Source: Parelaphostrongylus tenuis (taxonomy: Eukaryota; Nematoda; Chromadorea; Rhabditida; Metastrongylidae). Taken from it: a DNA stretch of 64,000 bases. The stretch spans positions 16,700 to 80,699 of the forward strand of contig JAHQIW010006942.1 in NCBI GenBank assembly GCA_019055375.1, given 5' to 3'. The notes beneath the pieces are model-generated. The model was not told the DNA's origin and made no database searches. It saw only the letters and a list, made by a program, of their open reading frames with translations. The position numbers were made by a program, and so were the translations under genes. Positions 1 through 11,916 of this stretch are shown here, piece by piece. Within the stretch, counting starts at the first letter, position 1; each line of letters starts with the position of its first letter.

Positions 1-797
1 ACCACCAATAACTGGGGCTGGTTTGAAATTAAAACAATGTTTGCTTTATGCAAAAAGAGATCAATATATCTCAACCAGTTATTACTAATCCTAGAGGTAA
101 TATGAAAACAAATTTTATTTATTATGGGCAGTGATTGTACTAGCAACTGTGGTCTATTTATGACCACGTATACAGATTTTGCTGCTCGCGGTTCCGCATT
201 ATGGCGATTTGAAACTTAAACTTCATGTTCTCTTTGAGATATTCCATTTTATAAACTGATTAATAAAGCGATAATTTGGGAAAAAATTCTGCTTCTGTTA
301 GTACTAATTTAAATACGATTGGAAGCCACACTGTGATTTGTTGATCACTAAACGGATAAAAAACATGAAGTGACAGTTTTCTTTGTCTAATGGTTCTATT
401 ATAATTATGTTATAGGTGTAAATCTAACCAATGACTATAAATACATGAGGTGGTACTTCACCTGATGCTTCCTGTTGCCTTAATAAGATACTCTGATTGC
501 GAGGCAATCTCCTCAGCCATTTAATCATACAATATTCCAGTGAATAAACAAACATATCAATTGAACTCCACTTCTTATTTACAAAATTTTGGGCTAATTT
601 ATCAAGAACATTTCATACGAACAGTATCAGAAAAGATACAAAAGACGGCAGAACACCAGCACAAATGTAAGACAAGGATTACTCAACAGACGCTTTCAGT
701 GCGGTGAAATCCTAACAGAGTTCGCCACCGGCCAATTTTAGGAAACATGTAAATGCTTTGATGAGAGAAACCCAGTGATCACGGACGTTTTGTTATG
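1..797. other. Non-coding AT-rich sequence, nothing recognised
   Basis: There is no sustained reading frame, no tRNA-type promoter box and no repeat that I could match elsewhere in the window. The stretch ends at the left terminus of the mariner-derived foldback. Confidence 0.5.
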
Positions 798-1226
798 AGG
801 TCATACCACAAATTTTGGCACTAGAGCATTAAACACCAAATTTATCAATCATAAGTAATTGAACTTACATGATTTTGGCACCGTTCATTGCGCATTTTCT
901 TGTGAACATTTTGGTATATAAGTTGTTCATGGTTGCTTCAAGATGGAGCTGTCGTGGGAACAAATTCGCTCGCTACTCATACACGAATGATGCGCAGGAA
1001 AAATGCTAGTGAAGAGACGCACAAGATTAATGGGTCTTGAGGCGATGAGTAGCAAGCGAATTTGTTCGCACGATAGCTCCATCTTAGCAAGTACAGGCAA
1101 GTTGTATACCAAATTGTTCGCAAGAAAATGCGCGATTGAACGATGACAAAACCGAGCGATTTTAATAATTTCTGATTAACAACTCAGTGTTTATTGCTCT
1201 AGTGCCAAAACTTATGGAACGACCTA
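798..1226. mobile_element. Mariner-derived foldback element
   Basis: Two inverted arms face each other. The left end reads AGGTCATACCACAAATTTTG and the right end, on the minus strand, begins TAGGTCGTTCCATAAG; both continue into TTTTGGCACTAGAGCA. Each arm contains the start of a mariner-type transposase reading inward: MELSWEQIRSLLIHE from position 943 on the plus strand and MELSCEQIRLLLI from 1082 on the minus strand. The first continues, with a stop, into residues resembling the helix-turn-helix region of mariner transposases (ASEETHKING type). The middle and C-terminal catalytic parts are missing, so it cannot encode a working enzyme. The duplicated N-termini show that this is an inverted duplication of one transposon end rather than a simple deletion. 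Assignment to mariner rests on the WEQIR..L motif, the terminal sequence and a related copy at 43.2 kb. Confidence 0.65.
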
Positions 1227-3833
1227 ATACACACGTATAGTAGCTGGCACGACCACTCCTCAGAACAACCTGAAGAGAAGTCACCTGCCCATACCAAATT
1301 CCCAGATTTCTATGTACGATAAATACCACATAAAGAATCAACTGAAGAAGACGCTGAAAGCATCAAAATTTGTAAATACGGATCCTATCAAAAAATAAGC
1401 AGTGGAACATAAATAACTGAGGTGAGAGAAAGAGTGAAAACCTTGGCAGTGCTATGGATAACACTTGAGCCCTGAAATTGTAATCTCGGGTTTCATGTCA
1501 CCTCAGGCTCCAAGTTTTACGCTCATCTCAGCACAAACTAAATTCCACATCTAATCCTACCCGTAAAACTAAGTTAGGCAGGAAACGAATTTTGACCATC
1601 CTACTTCCAACCATTTCAGCCTGAAGATGTTTCACTGGAAAACTTGGTAACCTGCTAAAAGGTCATCGAGGATTAAAAGCCACTTTTGCGGTTGAACACA
1701 AATAGTACCATCCAGTACACATTCGAGCTCTAACATCACTAAATTATCAAATGAAGGAACGAATTGTGAATTGCTGATTTCTAAAGAAATCGATATTTTC
1801 TATCAGTGAAGGAATGATAGCAGAACAGAAGCCACGTAGCATAGAGTTTAGCATGCGTCCCCGTAAAAGCTGAAACGCGGGATCAATTCCACTTTAGGTT
1901 GAAGATTTTGTACGCCATTCAACGCTGTTAGATATATACTCATAATATCATATCAATGCTAAAAAGTGATTAAATAAAGAGTAATTGTTGGTCGTTAGAA
2001 TATCATCCGAACTTTTTTGTTACACTTTCAAGGTTTTCAGCCAGTTGTCAGCAAGGCTGCCTTTGTGAGGTCGAACAAAAGTCAATATGTTTCGGAATTC
2101 AGGCACAATAGAGTTTAGTTTGGAGTGAGCCCGCTAACCACACAAGTTAAGACTAACGGTGGCTCAGAGTTCGCGCCGCCAGGAACTTAAATCTCTACAC
2201 ATCTTGGTACACACATGCCTAATATTTGGCAGTTTTTCATCAATGCACGAAAACAAGCGATAGTTTTCAATCAACTCAGGCATACTAGGCTTCGTAATTT
2301 GCTTTGGAATCATGAAAGCATTTGTCTGACCAGATTGTGGTCAGCTTGTTCTTTCCAGGCTCTGAAGAAGGCAAAATTTGTCGGAATGTCAGCTTCTTTG
2401 AATCAAAAGTCTAAGAAAAAGTGGTGCCAATTATCAAACTGAGCCCTATGGCAATTTAACTTTTGTGCAACTGTTTTTAGTTTACATATGTAGTATAACA
2501 GGCTAAAAAGAGTTTATATCATTTCTCAGAACAACGGAGAAATGAAAACCAATCAGGAATAGTCTAGAACAAAATTAGAGTTGTATTATGTTTTAGTGTG
2601 CCTAGATTGTCATGCATGCAGCTCTTCATATTTACATAAATTTCAATGAATGCGCAGTACTTAGGGGATTGAAATAGTGCTTGGTTTGAGCTAACAATTA
2701 TTGATATTTTAGCCCTAACTAACTTGCAATAGCCAATTTAGATTTTAAAAACTAACTCTTATTTAAAAATTACAATATATCATGGATCTAGCGTCTCACC
2801 GAGGTAAAAGGGATCTCTGGGTTCCAAGTACAATGAGGTTTTCTCCTAACAGTCGGGCAATCTGAGACATTTCTGCTCAGAAACATGATTAAACATAAAC
2901 CTACGAAGTATAAGCGTTCTGGAAAGAATCTATCGCAACGTTATAGCAAGTTTCCCTTCAGAAACAGAAAGTCTACTGGGAGCATGAGAGGAAGTTTGAG
3001 GAAATTCTAACATAGTTATTCGTTAGTCAGAAAAAAGAAAATTCTATCAGTTCGTTTCAAATAGCAGATAGATGGAAATTATGCTCGGAGTTCGAAAAAT
3101 TCCTTACAGACCATTTAGGTGTTTGATTACGTATTCAAACTCATGAACACTAAACTTGCCTCTATTATAGACAGATAAGTACACAATAGACATAGATTAA
3201 GTTTGTAGGATTTCTGAAGGTTATGGCGAAGTGAGTAAAGGCTGTGATCGAAGAATATTTGATTCGCTGACGAGTAAGAAGATGTACTTCGGCGTTTTAT
3301 CGCTCTATTTAAGCATTAGCTCGTCAAATCATTGTGATTTCCAGTTTTACGGTGGCTAAGTGTTCGCATTGAACTTGATCGCCACCTTTTTTGGTTTATG
3401 CGCTTGATAAAAGTTTCATCGCATTTCATTTACAAGCGGAGAGCTTTAGCAAGCAATAATAAACTCTTGACTGAATTTGAATAGCTTAACACGTAGGTTA
3501 AAGGGAAAAGGATGGAGCCCGTGGCATCGATAAACTACCATGGATGGGCTATGCATTTAATTCCATTCGTAATACCACAGAGATTACTCAAATGATATTT
3601 AACTATGTATTGACTTTCGTGGGGCCCTACTATACACCGAGACAGTGCTCCCACCTACTAAAAAGTCCCGTACTGAAAACCTTGGGCTTGAAATCAAACC
3701 TATCATCATATGCGTATTGCAAACAATTCGCATAAGAAGCTTTCGACCAGTACAAGGCAATCAATACTCAGAGAATGTCATAGCTTCTCTGTTATCTTAT
3801 TTTACCAAATATAAAATATTTCTAAGTATAATA
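1227..3833. other. Non-coding stretch, nothing recognised
   Basis: Only short frames of fewer than 76 codons without family resemblance occur. I saw no SINE, hammerhead or mariner signature. Confidence 0.45.
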
Positions 3834-3900
3834 AAAACTGAAGTAATATTAAATTGTAATAAAGTACTGAAGTAATAATGAAATGTAATAAAATACAATA
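3834..3900. repeat. Two-copy tandem repeat, about 31 bp unit
   Basis: The block ACTGAAGTAATA followed by an AAATGTAATAAA-like stretch occurs twice in direct succession with a few substitutions. It is very AT-rich and has no coding potential. Confidence 0.5.
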
Positions 3901-4039
3901 ATTATAAATAAAATATGTTGCTAAATATATTTTATTGAAGTCACATCTTTCGCTTCGATTGCTTTTGAGATCTCACTCAAAGTAATATAATCTGATAGCC
4001 TATTTTGAGCCTTTCAAGAGATCTTTCATGACACTTATA

Positions 4040-5035
4040 CAGTGTAATACACGTGTTTTGGCTTTGCGGCCTCGTCTCGCTTCAGTCGTTCCGAGGGGAG
4101 ATATTCCCTGTCGAGAGGAACCGACGCCGTAATACATACACGCGCCGTCAACTTGAACTTACTTGAGAAATCTTTCAAACACCATAGTCAATGCATGTGA
4201 TAAATCACGAAACAAAAGCTATAAAGAATTGCTCTCTGATAGATATAAAACGCTTCGAGTGTTTTCTTAAGACCACAGCTCAAATTGCAATGCCTTGCAA
4301 TCACATTTGAGCCACGCATGTCAGTGGCCTGTCGAACAGGGCTGACTTATAGAGCCCGATACACGTGTTTCGATCTTGCGATCTCGTCAGTCGGGCAGTT
4401 ACCCTTTCTCGTCTTTTGCTAATCTCTGTGGGTACTCCAGTCCTCACACTAAGAGTTAGCTACGACGATCGCTTACTTTCTATGTCTAGTGAAAACTCAC
4501 CGTGTTTTACACTCGATTGCTCGTGGCTAGTATGTTCAATATATCATAACTTTCGTTTCGAGTGTTTTTTTAGAACACAGCTCAAATTTCAATATGCCTT
4601 GTAACTGCCCGACTGACAAGATCCCAAGATCGAAACACGTGTATCGGGCTCTATAAGTCAGCCCTGTTTGACAGACCACTGACAGGCGTGGCTCAAATAT
4701 GATTGCAAGGCATATTAAAATTTTAGCTGTGGTTTCAAGAAAACACTCGAAACGAAAGTTATGATATATTGAATATTACTAGCCACGAGCAATCGAGTGT
4801 ACAACACTCTGTGTTCGCTGAGTTTTTCACTGGACATAGAGTGTAAAGCGTTCGTCGTCGCTAACTCGTAGTGTGGAGACAGGAGCACCCACAGAGATTA
4901 GCAAAAGACGAGAAAGGGTCACTGCCCGACTGACAAGATCCCAAGATCGAAACACGTGTATCGGGCTCTATAAGTCAGCCCTGTTTGACAGACCACTGAC
5001 ATGCGTGGCTCAAATATAATTGCAAGAGATATATA
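4040..5035. mobile_element. Inverted-repeat (foldback/MITE-like) element with CACGTG palindromes, copy 1
   Basis: The segment from about 4233 to 4600 reappears in inverted orientation between about 4600 and 5030, so the region can fold into long hairpins. A shared core, GATACACGTGTTTCGATCTT on one strand, is found at 4359, and in reverse at 4631-4645 and 4948-4962. A diverged CACGTG is at 4050. Other shared blocks include TGAGCCACGCATGTCAGTGG (4310) with its inverse at 4670-4690 and 4990-5010, and a segment around ACACTCGATTGCTCGTGG (4508) with its inverse near 4785. No transposase is visible, so it is a non-autonomous element of unknown superfamily. A homologous but diverged element lies at 56.5-57.0 kb. 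The three inverted units suggest nested insertion or internal amplification. Confidence 0.7.
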
Positions 5036-5062
5036 ACGAACTTCTACTGAGGCAATCTTATA

Positions 5063-5287
5063 TCATTTTGATACACTGATCTCAAATAGATTTGAACCAG
5101 CCGGTCCAAAGGCACATAGAAGAAGGAACCTATTGAAAGAGTCATGGATAAACTGATTCGAACTTATTTCACTTGCATCAAGTGAGAATTGCAGTAATAC
5201 TAAACGGCAGGTAGATGCTACAACACAGCATAATCCAGCAACGTTGAACAAGTTTTCGTTAGATAACTTCATATGTGGTCTATCCAC
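5063..5287 (-). CDS. Candidate coding exon with one hydrophobic segment, function unknown
   Basis: An open frame of 74 codons encodes a hydrophobic stretch (residues about 14-33, VAGLCCVVASTCRLVLLQF) followed by a polar serine/asparagine-rich part. Base composition is more balanced than in the flanks. No family is recognised. A single membrane segment is possible. It lies directly beside the inverted-repeat element, so it could equally be a chance frame. Confidence 0.2.
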   Translation of the reverse strand: MDRPHMKLSNENLFNVAGLCCVVASTCRLVLLQFSLDASEISSNQFIHDSFNRFLLLCAFGPAGSNLFEISVSK

Positions 5288-5730
5288 ACTGCCTTTATCT
5301 TGTCTCTAGCGGAATGTGTAGTTTACTTACTGTGCTTGTAAGTAATACTCTCTTAATCGTCCTACATCATTATTATCTGGGCTTAGTTACACCTATGCCA
5401 ACACTGTATTGCGCTATTTTCTTGAAAAAAGCGGTCTAATAGCCAATAATTGATCTCCTAGAGTGTAATTCGTTTAGAACGGATATGATATATTCGAAGA
5501 CGTGATGGAGATTTTGAACAACGTCTCTGTAGATCACATATAAATATAGGACAAAGTTTATAAATGAAGTGAATTACGTCATTAGCTAGGCCCAATACAG
5601 CCAATAACGTTGAAATCTAAGAGATAGAGAACGGAACAGACAGGAATAAATCAACAAAGTATAGCTTTGGGGTCGACCTATGAACGGCAGCAATTTCATT
5701 TATTTTAATCATTTACAATTGTTGGTGTGA

Positions 5731-6035
5731 CTCTTGTGGCGCACTGGTTAGAGGTGCTCTGTGTCGCACACACGTCAATGGCTCGATCTCGTGTTCATGT
5801 CTCACTGAGCCAACCATCCCTTCGGAGTCGTTAAACTGGTGCCAGACTGGTCTCAAACTTGTCTGGGAAGATAAGCAGCACTGAATTGATAAAGCGGGAG
5901 GCCACCGCGAGTCATTGTAAAGGCCAGATATGCATTCAATTATCTCAAACGAAGTTAAAAGTTGAAGACAAATACATGGCCCATCCCTCAGGGATTGATC
6001 AACGTCGAGAGCTTAATCCTTTATCCTTTTATAGT
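5731..6035 (+). mobile_element. tRNA-derived SINE, full length (copy S1)
   Basis: The head carries a pol III A box (TGGCGCACTGG, 5737-5747) and a B box (GGCTCGATCTC, 5780-5790) spaced as in a tRNA gene. The body follows (CATCCCTTCGGAGTCG, GACTGGTCTCAAACTTGTCT, AGGCCAGATATGCATTCAAT), ending in the shared tail GGGATTGATCAACG...GAGCTT. About seven near-complete copies of this roughly 300-bp unit occur in the window on both strands, which defines a SINE family. No poly-A tail is evident; the 3' end is followed by AT-rich sequence. Confidence 0.85.
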
Positions 6036-6128
6036 AGTTGGTTATTGCCGACAATGGATTGCGCGCAGTAGAGGTCAAAGGTTTCTTGCAATGCACATTG
6101 TGTCGATGCCTAGCTCGGTTCTTAAATA

Positions 6129-6784
6129 TAGGCTTGAGCAAAAAGTTGCGGAAAAGTTTCGAAAGTTTCGCTGTTTGCGCAAATTAACAACAAAAACAAT
6201 TATAACTATTCTTCGGAGCATAGACCACCAATGTCTACGACTTTCTGCCATCGCTCTGCAAGATCCCGGATCTGCTCAAAGTACCATTAGGGCTTCTGTG
6301 ACTTGAAGGATTTCAAAGTGCATTTTCAGCTTCATTGATTAATCGGAATCGATGGCCATTTGAAAGTGTTGCATTGGTCAAAAGAAGTCACAGTCGCATG
6401 GGGCAACGTCTAGAGTATAGGCGGCGTGCCGAAGAACTTCGACACCGTTTGACTCCTCAGATTTGTTCTTGGTCTTGTTTGCCGTATGAGGTTTGGCATT
6501 GTTCTGCTAAAACAAAGCGCGCTTACGTCGCAACAGTCTTGGATACTTCTTTAGCAATTTGTCGCAGACGAAATCCAACTGTTATCATTCAGAGCCCGAC
6601 ACTGATGTGACGAACCTTTCTTCCAATATTGGCGGATCAACCCACATAAATCTTACCGTTCAATAGGTATTATGGAGCTGAAATAAATGGAGTGAAAAAT
6701 ATATGGAAAACTTTCAGTAAAAACGACACAAGGATGTTAAAAATCGAACGTTTTAAAATTTCACAAAACTTCTTGCTCAACCTA
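6129..6784 (-). mobile_element. Deleted mariner element with both terminal inverted repeats
   Basis: The left end (TAGGCTTGAGCAAAAAGTT, 6129) and the right end read on the minus strand (TAGGTTGAGCAAGAAGTT, from 6784) form imperfect mariner-like terminal repeats of about 35 bp, with TA dinucleotides outside. Between them the minus strand encodes the C-terminal half of a mariner transposase broken by frameshifts and stops. NAKPHTA, then YTLDVAPCDCDFF (the family's YSPDLAPSDY region with catalytic Asp) and finally LAERWQKVVDIGG plus a stop are recognisable. The element is about 656 bp, against about 1.3 kb for intact members, and the N-terminal DNA-binding half is missing. It is inactive. Confidence 0.85.
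6210..6640 (-). pseudogene. Mariner transposase pseudogene, C-terminal half
   Basis: Minus-strand frames carry, in order, a relic of the LRRKRPAL-type stretch, NAKPHTA, the PYSPDLAP-type motif as AAYTLDVAPCDCDFF, and the terminal LAERWQKVV segment ending in TAG. At least two frame changes and several stops separate them. In the family this half contains the second and third catalytic aspartates; the D of APCD is present. The host element's terminal repeats flank it. Confidence 0.8.
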
Positions 6785-6854
6785 ATTAAGTCATTGTTTC
6801 CTCCGTGCTCAACGAACTTGTACCAGTTTTGTTTGCAAAAATAACATTACTAAA

Positions 6855-7000
6855 TTGGCGCACTGGTAGGTGACCGTAAGTCATTGTAGAGCCCATTTGT
6901 GCACTCAATCACCTTAAACCGCTCGATGACGTGGATTGCCTGACGCATTTCTAAGAGATTGATGAATATCGAACGTTTCATGCTCTTATCTCTTGACTAT
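6855..7000 (+). mobile_element. Internally deleted SINE (copy S8)
   Basis: An A-box-like head (TTGGCGCACTGG, 6855) is joined directly to the SINE 3' body (GTAAGTCATTGTAGAGCCCA, then CACTCAATCACCTTAAACC) and to the tail (GAGATTGATGAATATCGA). The B box and the middle of the unit are missing, so pol III transcription from its own promoter is unlikely. Confidence 0.65.
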
Positions 7001-9394
7001 GTAATACTATGTTATGAACTTTTGTACCTAAAAAATAGTCTAAGCCTATTAAGTCGTTTCACCTTTTACTGTTAGGCCAGTCAAATGCAGGCGTAAACCC
7101 CTCGAGGCCATAAAATCTCTAGAATCAATAAATAAGGTTACGCAGCAAAAAATCAGCTCTTTAACATAACTTTCTGGTCATAAATGAATTTCTATAAAAA
7201 GAACTTATTACTATTTTTATATCGCTGCACAAACAAAGATATGAATTCTTGATCTTAGGGGAAGAAGTCTACTAAAATTGCACAGCAGCTTTTTCGATCT
7301 TTTTATAAGATTATATCAAGAATGAAATGAAAGACAAAGTTGTCGTAAATATACAAAAATGTGTATAGAAGCAAGCAGAAATGATACTCAGACAACCAGG
7401 ATCAATAGCAATAAATTGGCTGGCAAATTCAATGAAAAATGGAGTTGAGAGCGTTTGTTAGCACAATTCCCTGGGAAGTTCCGCCTCTCAAAAAGTCGTT
7501 TCATTTGCCATACCGAGGTCCCTTTGTAGCCGTTTTGTGCATCATTGTAAATCTATTACTTAAGCAATTGTGTTATTCGCAATTTAGCGTCGGATGACTC
7601 AAGTCGAAACCAAGAAACCCTAGGGAAGTCTTTTACGCTATGTATGAAAAATCAAATAAAAAGTGTATTCTTAATCCATTTGTGAAAAAGTGCCCAACAG
7701 TAGCATATGATAGAGCAGCGCTGATGGCTGAGTAACTTTACATCTTATTGACTGAAGGGCTCTGAACCATCATACTTGTCATCCATTTCATACCATTTGA
7801 TTATAGCCTGCTGGACAAATCGTATGCTCATAATACAATAAAACAACTACATAAGCACATAGGTTTGTCTATGATTTATACACACTTATAGAAGGTCGAG
7901 TACAATTTTTCACAGAAAACTTACATTTTGAGTGGAATTTGTGTCTTACGAGAAGCTTCAAAAAGTGTTACGTAGTCTTGCGATTCTTAAATGATAATTT
8001 TCTTACAATCTTTTAAAACCTTTTAGGAGCGACAGAACAGCAATTTATTCTAGCATTGTCCCCATTCAAAAATGAATATATGGTTGAATGGTTAGATGAA
8101 ATGAACCAGAACACTTCAGTACCTCCGGTTTTGTGATGTTCACATTGTCGACAATGCCCTCATCCTTTTCCTGAATTTTTTTTTTCATATTCAGAAGTTA
8201 TATCGTTTTGTCTTGCTTGAATTTCGTTACGCGACAAATGACATTGAAATGTTCCAGTCAATTTGATTCATAATCTACTCGACACTGCAGAAATCCATAA
8301 CGTATCAAATGTGAACAAGGTCTCGTTTTACAACTTATTTACATTCTGGCTCGTTCAGACGATACATCAAAATACTAACGCAATGCAGACTATGCATACA
8401 AACTAATCCATAGATTTAATACAAGCGAATATATTCCTACACAGAGGAACCCAACACGGAAAAATGATCTATAATATCCTAAGTGTTCTTGATTATTTGT
8501 TCTTCTTCCCGAAACTTCTAACGATGCTGCTCAGTTACTTATCATACTCGGCGGTAATGTGAGCCAAAGGGATATGATCATACTCCTTGGATGATGGAAT
8601 TGGAACAGTAGCTACATCATATGAGCAGCTTCATCTCTCAGCAGGTCAACCCACCTGTGAAAAGTTCGGCATTTTTCTAAAAAGCGAGTAAGTAGCATAA
8701 GTGATGCAAAGCCGTCTTCGTAGCGAAACAAGACTAAGAGAACCATGTGCACAAAATATAATGTTCCTTTTGTCTTCTGACCTAGCCAGGGAGTTGAGCA
8801 GCTATGACGAGTAAGAGGAGAAAACACTATCGGTCTTCATGAATTGAACCTAATCACCAAAAAAATCACGTAATACAGAGGCTATAAATAGAGATAAATC
8901 ATTCAATAATGCTCACTTCCTCAAGGAAGTTTTATGCATTTGAGTGATCAAGCGATGATCGACTGCATATCCGAGCTTTTCAAAAACCTGTAGTGGCCTA
9001 ACAAAGTTAATTAGTGTCACTATAACACCGGATAAGGGCGATGCCAATTACTAGCCTTAGAAGGATAAACGGGCCTGGCAAGCACTCTGCCTGGATTGGG
9101 TCAGCGATTTCGTATGAACCATAGAAAACTTAGACATCTTCCTTGCAGTTATTTCGATTACAAACAAGGGTGAAAAATACGATAAAGGAATGTTTGTATA
9201 ATTGTAGATGCTACTAGGGCCTTTAACTCATTGCGACAGCAGCATAATCTTTTCGCGAGAGACACGCAGTTTTCGTTATTGAACAAGGATGTTTCCTTTG
9301 CTCCTTACAAAACTGTAGGTTTTTTGCATCACTCTGACACCCTCTAAATTACTCTGCATGTTCATATATTCTTGTGCATAAATAACTCTTATAT
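7001..9394. other. Non-coding stretch, nothing recognised
   Basis: The only notable frame is on the minus strand at 8612-8827 (71 codons, no family). No repeat shared with the rest of the window was seen. Confidence 0.4.
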
Positions 9395-9645
9395 GCGAAG
9401 AAAACTCCGAATGTGAAACGTAATTTTATTTCCGCTCTTTCGGCGTAGTAGGGAAACCTTTATAAAAACCAAATTTAATTTCGGAATCGGCGAGGTTTGT
9501 GTTATCGAATAAGTGTTAGTATAGTCTAATAAAAGGCGATTCGCAGACCTTAACCAAGCAAACAAAGTCAAGCGAGTGACAAACGTAATTTTATTTTCGC
9601 TGCAACAGCGCACTAAAAAGGCCTTCTTAAAAAGTCTAGATCAGT
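9395..9645 (-). repeat. Foldback/tandem repeat family B, two units
   Basis: Read on the minus strand, the block AAATAAAATTACGTTTCACA occurs twice (near 9415 and, slightly changed, near 9590), each preceded by a GCTGCAACAGCG/AAAGAGCGG-type motif. Between them lies ACTTATTCGATAACACAAAC. The same order of motifs occurs in the arms of the foldback at 19.7-20.8 kb and in decayed units at 39.5, 49.2-50.6 and 45.3 kb. Confidence 0.55.
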
Positions 9646-10748
9646 CTTAAATGTCTAGATTCAAGCTTTCAGATCGCTACTAAAAGTGTGGACAAAGAAA
9701 TTTCATCCAGCAAAAAAAGAGCTCTGAAATGCTGAGGGATCATAATAACCCCATAGTACGCAGAAGGTTGAGGAATCTAAGCTTAATGATTTCTAGAGAG
9801 TTACTTTCAGATTGAAAATAAGACTACAGAGTGTGAAGGATATTAAAAAAAGGCGATGAAGTTCCATTTTCAATGGAGAAGTATAAATAATAAGAGATAA
9901 GAATTTGATATGATGAGTCTCGACTATTTTTTAACCTTATTTCATTGCGTTCAAGAAGAAACTAATAGAAACTGAACGAAACTGAATTATGTGGCATATA
10001 GAAGCTGAACGGTTTTTCAAATGAAAACAAAATTGAAATCGTTTAGGGTGAGTTAATTTTCTAAACGACATTTGGTAACTAGTTGTCCTTGAGAAGCGAA
10101 AACATAAAGGACATCAATTTGAAGACTTTCTCTGGCTGGTCGCAAGGATCATTTGGATAAATGGTGTCTTCCTCGATAATTTTGACGCGCGCCATTCTCA
10201 TGAAGTGTCTGCGAATTTAAACGATCACGACGATCTTCTGTGTCATAAACATCCAGATAGCTTTTAACTCAAAAAAAACCTATTTAATTTACGAAAAACA
10301 ACGTTAGCACTTTAGAAAGGTCGAAATTAGAGGTGTTTTTATCAATTTTCTGATTTTGACGAGATACCACAAGCTCGAACATACAAGTTTCTTGGGTTAC
10401 AGAGCACAACGACAACGACAAAATCGAATTCAAATGCTCTTCAATATCTTCGTTCGCAGATACTATTCGCTTAAAAAGCGAAAAGAAATTGTTTGAAAAA
10501 TCGTAATATACGAACAATGCAGAAAATTCAACATAACCACACGTGACGAGAAAACAACAGCGCGATAGGTAAAAGCATTGTTTTCGATAGTATTTGGAAT
10601 CACTTTTTTCTTCAGATAACCTCAGCAGTAAGAAAGCCAGAAATCGAGATCAAAGTATGCATATAGTGCACTTTCCACAGAGAGAAGCATTGAAATATTA
10701 ATCGCGAAAAACATCCTTAAGTTGCTCAGTCTAATAATACTCTTTTAG

Positions 10749-10842
10749 CCTAGAAGGAATCGATGAACCACTTGATGATTTCGATGATTATGAAGACGAA
10801 GAAAGAAAAATATTAACGAATTGCTCATTTAGCTGATTGCTA
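10749..10842 (+). CDS. Candidate internal exon, acidic segment
   Basis: An acceptor-like CTCTTTTAG precedes an open frame reading LEGIDEPLDDFDDYEDEER and KILTNC before a stop. The codon pattern and strongly acidic composition differ from the AT-rich flanks, where chance frames give Lys, Ile, Asn and Phe. No family can be assigned and no partner exon is visible nearby. Confidence 0.25.
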
Positions 10843-11199
10843 GAATACTAATAAGTGGGAATGAACTAGAAAAAAAAAACGTTGAGAATACTTTTTATTG
10901 AACACTTAGTTGCCCACCAGAGTACTAAGAAAAGGAAATAAAATAGAAAAACCGTTGTTGAGAACACTTTCTACTGATATAGCACATAAGCTAAGCAGTG
11001 GTGAATGACCTCAACAATCATTGATTGTATCTATGCTCAAACAATTTCAATCTCCAGAAGCAGTTTAGATAATCAAATTCAACCAAGAAAAAGAAAATGT
11101 CCGAATTATTCCATGACTAAGAGTAATTTTTTCCTACTTAAGTTGTGCTCAAAATCGTATCGTTGTAGATAAGTAAACAGATAAATAATTGAATAAATA

Positions 11200-11320
11200 A
11201 ATAAATATATATATATATATCATATATATATATAGATGTAGATGCATATTTACGTACATATACAGATTTATATATATATATATAAATATATATTATATAT
11301 ATTATATATATGGTCATCAC
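11200..11320. repeat. (TA)n-rich microsatellite
   Basis: Runs of alternating T and A with interspersed ATAG, ATGTAC and AAAT variants. A tyrosine/isoleucine-rich open frame across it is an artefact of the repeat. Confidence 0.9.
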
Positions 11321-11916
11321 ACTTGTGTATATAAATTGATGTTTGGTGCGATTCAAACATCTCACTTAGATAACAGGACGTAATTGAACACATTAAAGAC
11401 TAAGTGAGTCATAGAAGATTTAACGACGATATGAGCCTATTTGATCACATATAAAATGTTGTCCTCCTTCAGACCTCATTGCACTTTTCGCTTTTCTTCT
11501 CGAAATGTTTCTCAAGGAACATTCATAACTGAATAAATTTGTAAATATACAATATTGTAAAAACGAATAATATGGTAAGAGAATCAAAGACGGCTTTAGA
11601 AATGCTATGATAGAGTTTAGATATGTAGCTTCTCATTGTTCACATTATTGAGTATGGATAATACTGCTATCATATTTAGTCAATATTATTCATAATTCTT
11701 ACTGTTGAACACATTATTATCGCTCTTAATATCACTGAAAATTTTTGCCTCTATCATTGACGTATATGTTTATCATCGCTTAGAATGATAAATTTTATCC
11801 ATAAATATTCGGACGCATAATCTGCGATGTTATGGACAACTATGATACAAAAATAAATGCAATAATACAGGTAATCAAATTAGAGAATAACACTGAAAAT
11901 TGATCAGGCCACTGAC

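Noticed and set aside
5962..6306. 114-codon open frame
   Set aside because: It runs through the 3' end of a SINE and into the mariner relic, so it is a repeat artefact.
7715..7760. CTGATGGCTGAG as a possible hammerhead
   Set aside because: Stem II and the GAA segment are missing.
11138..11365. Tyr/Ile-rich open frame
   Set aside because: It is a translation of the (TA)n microsatellite.
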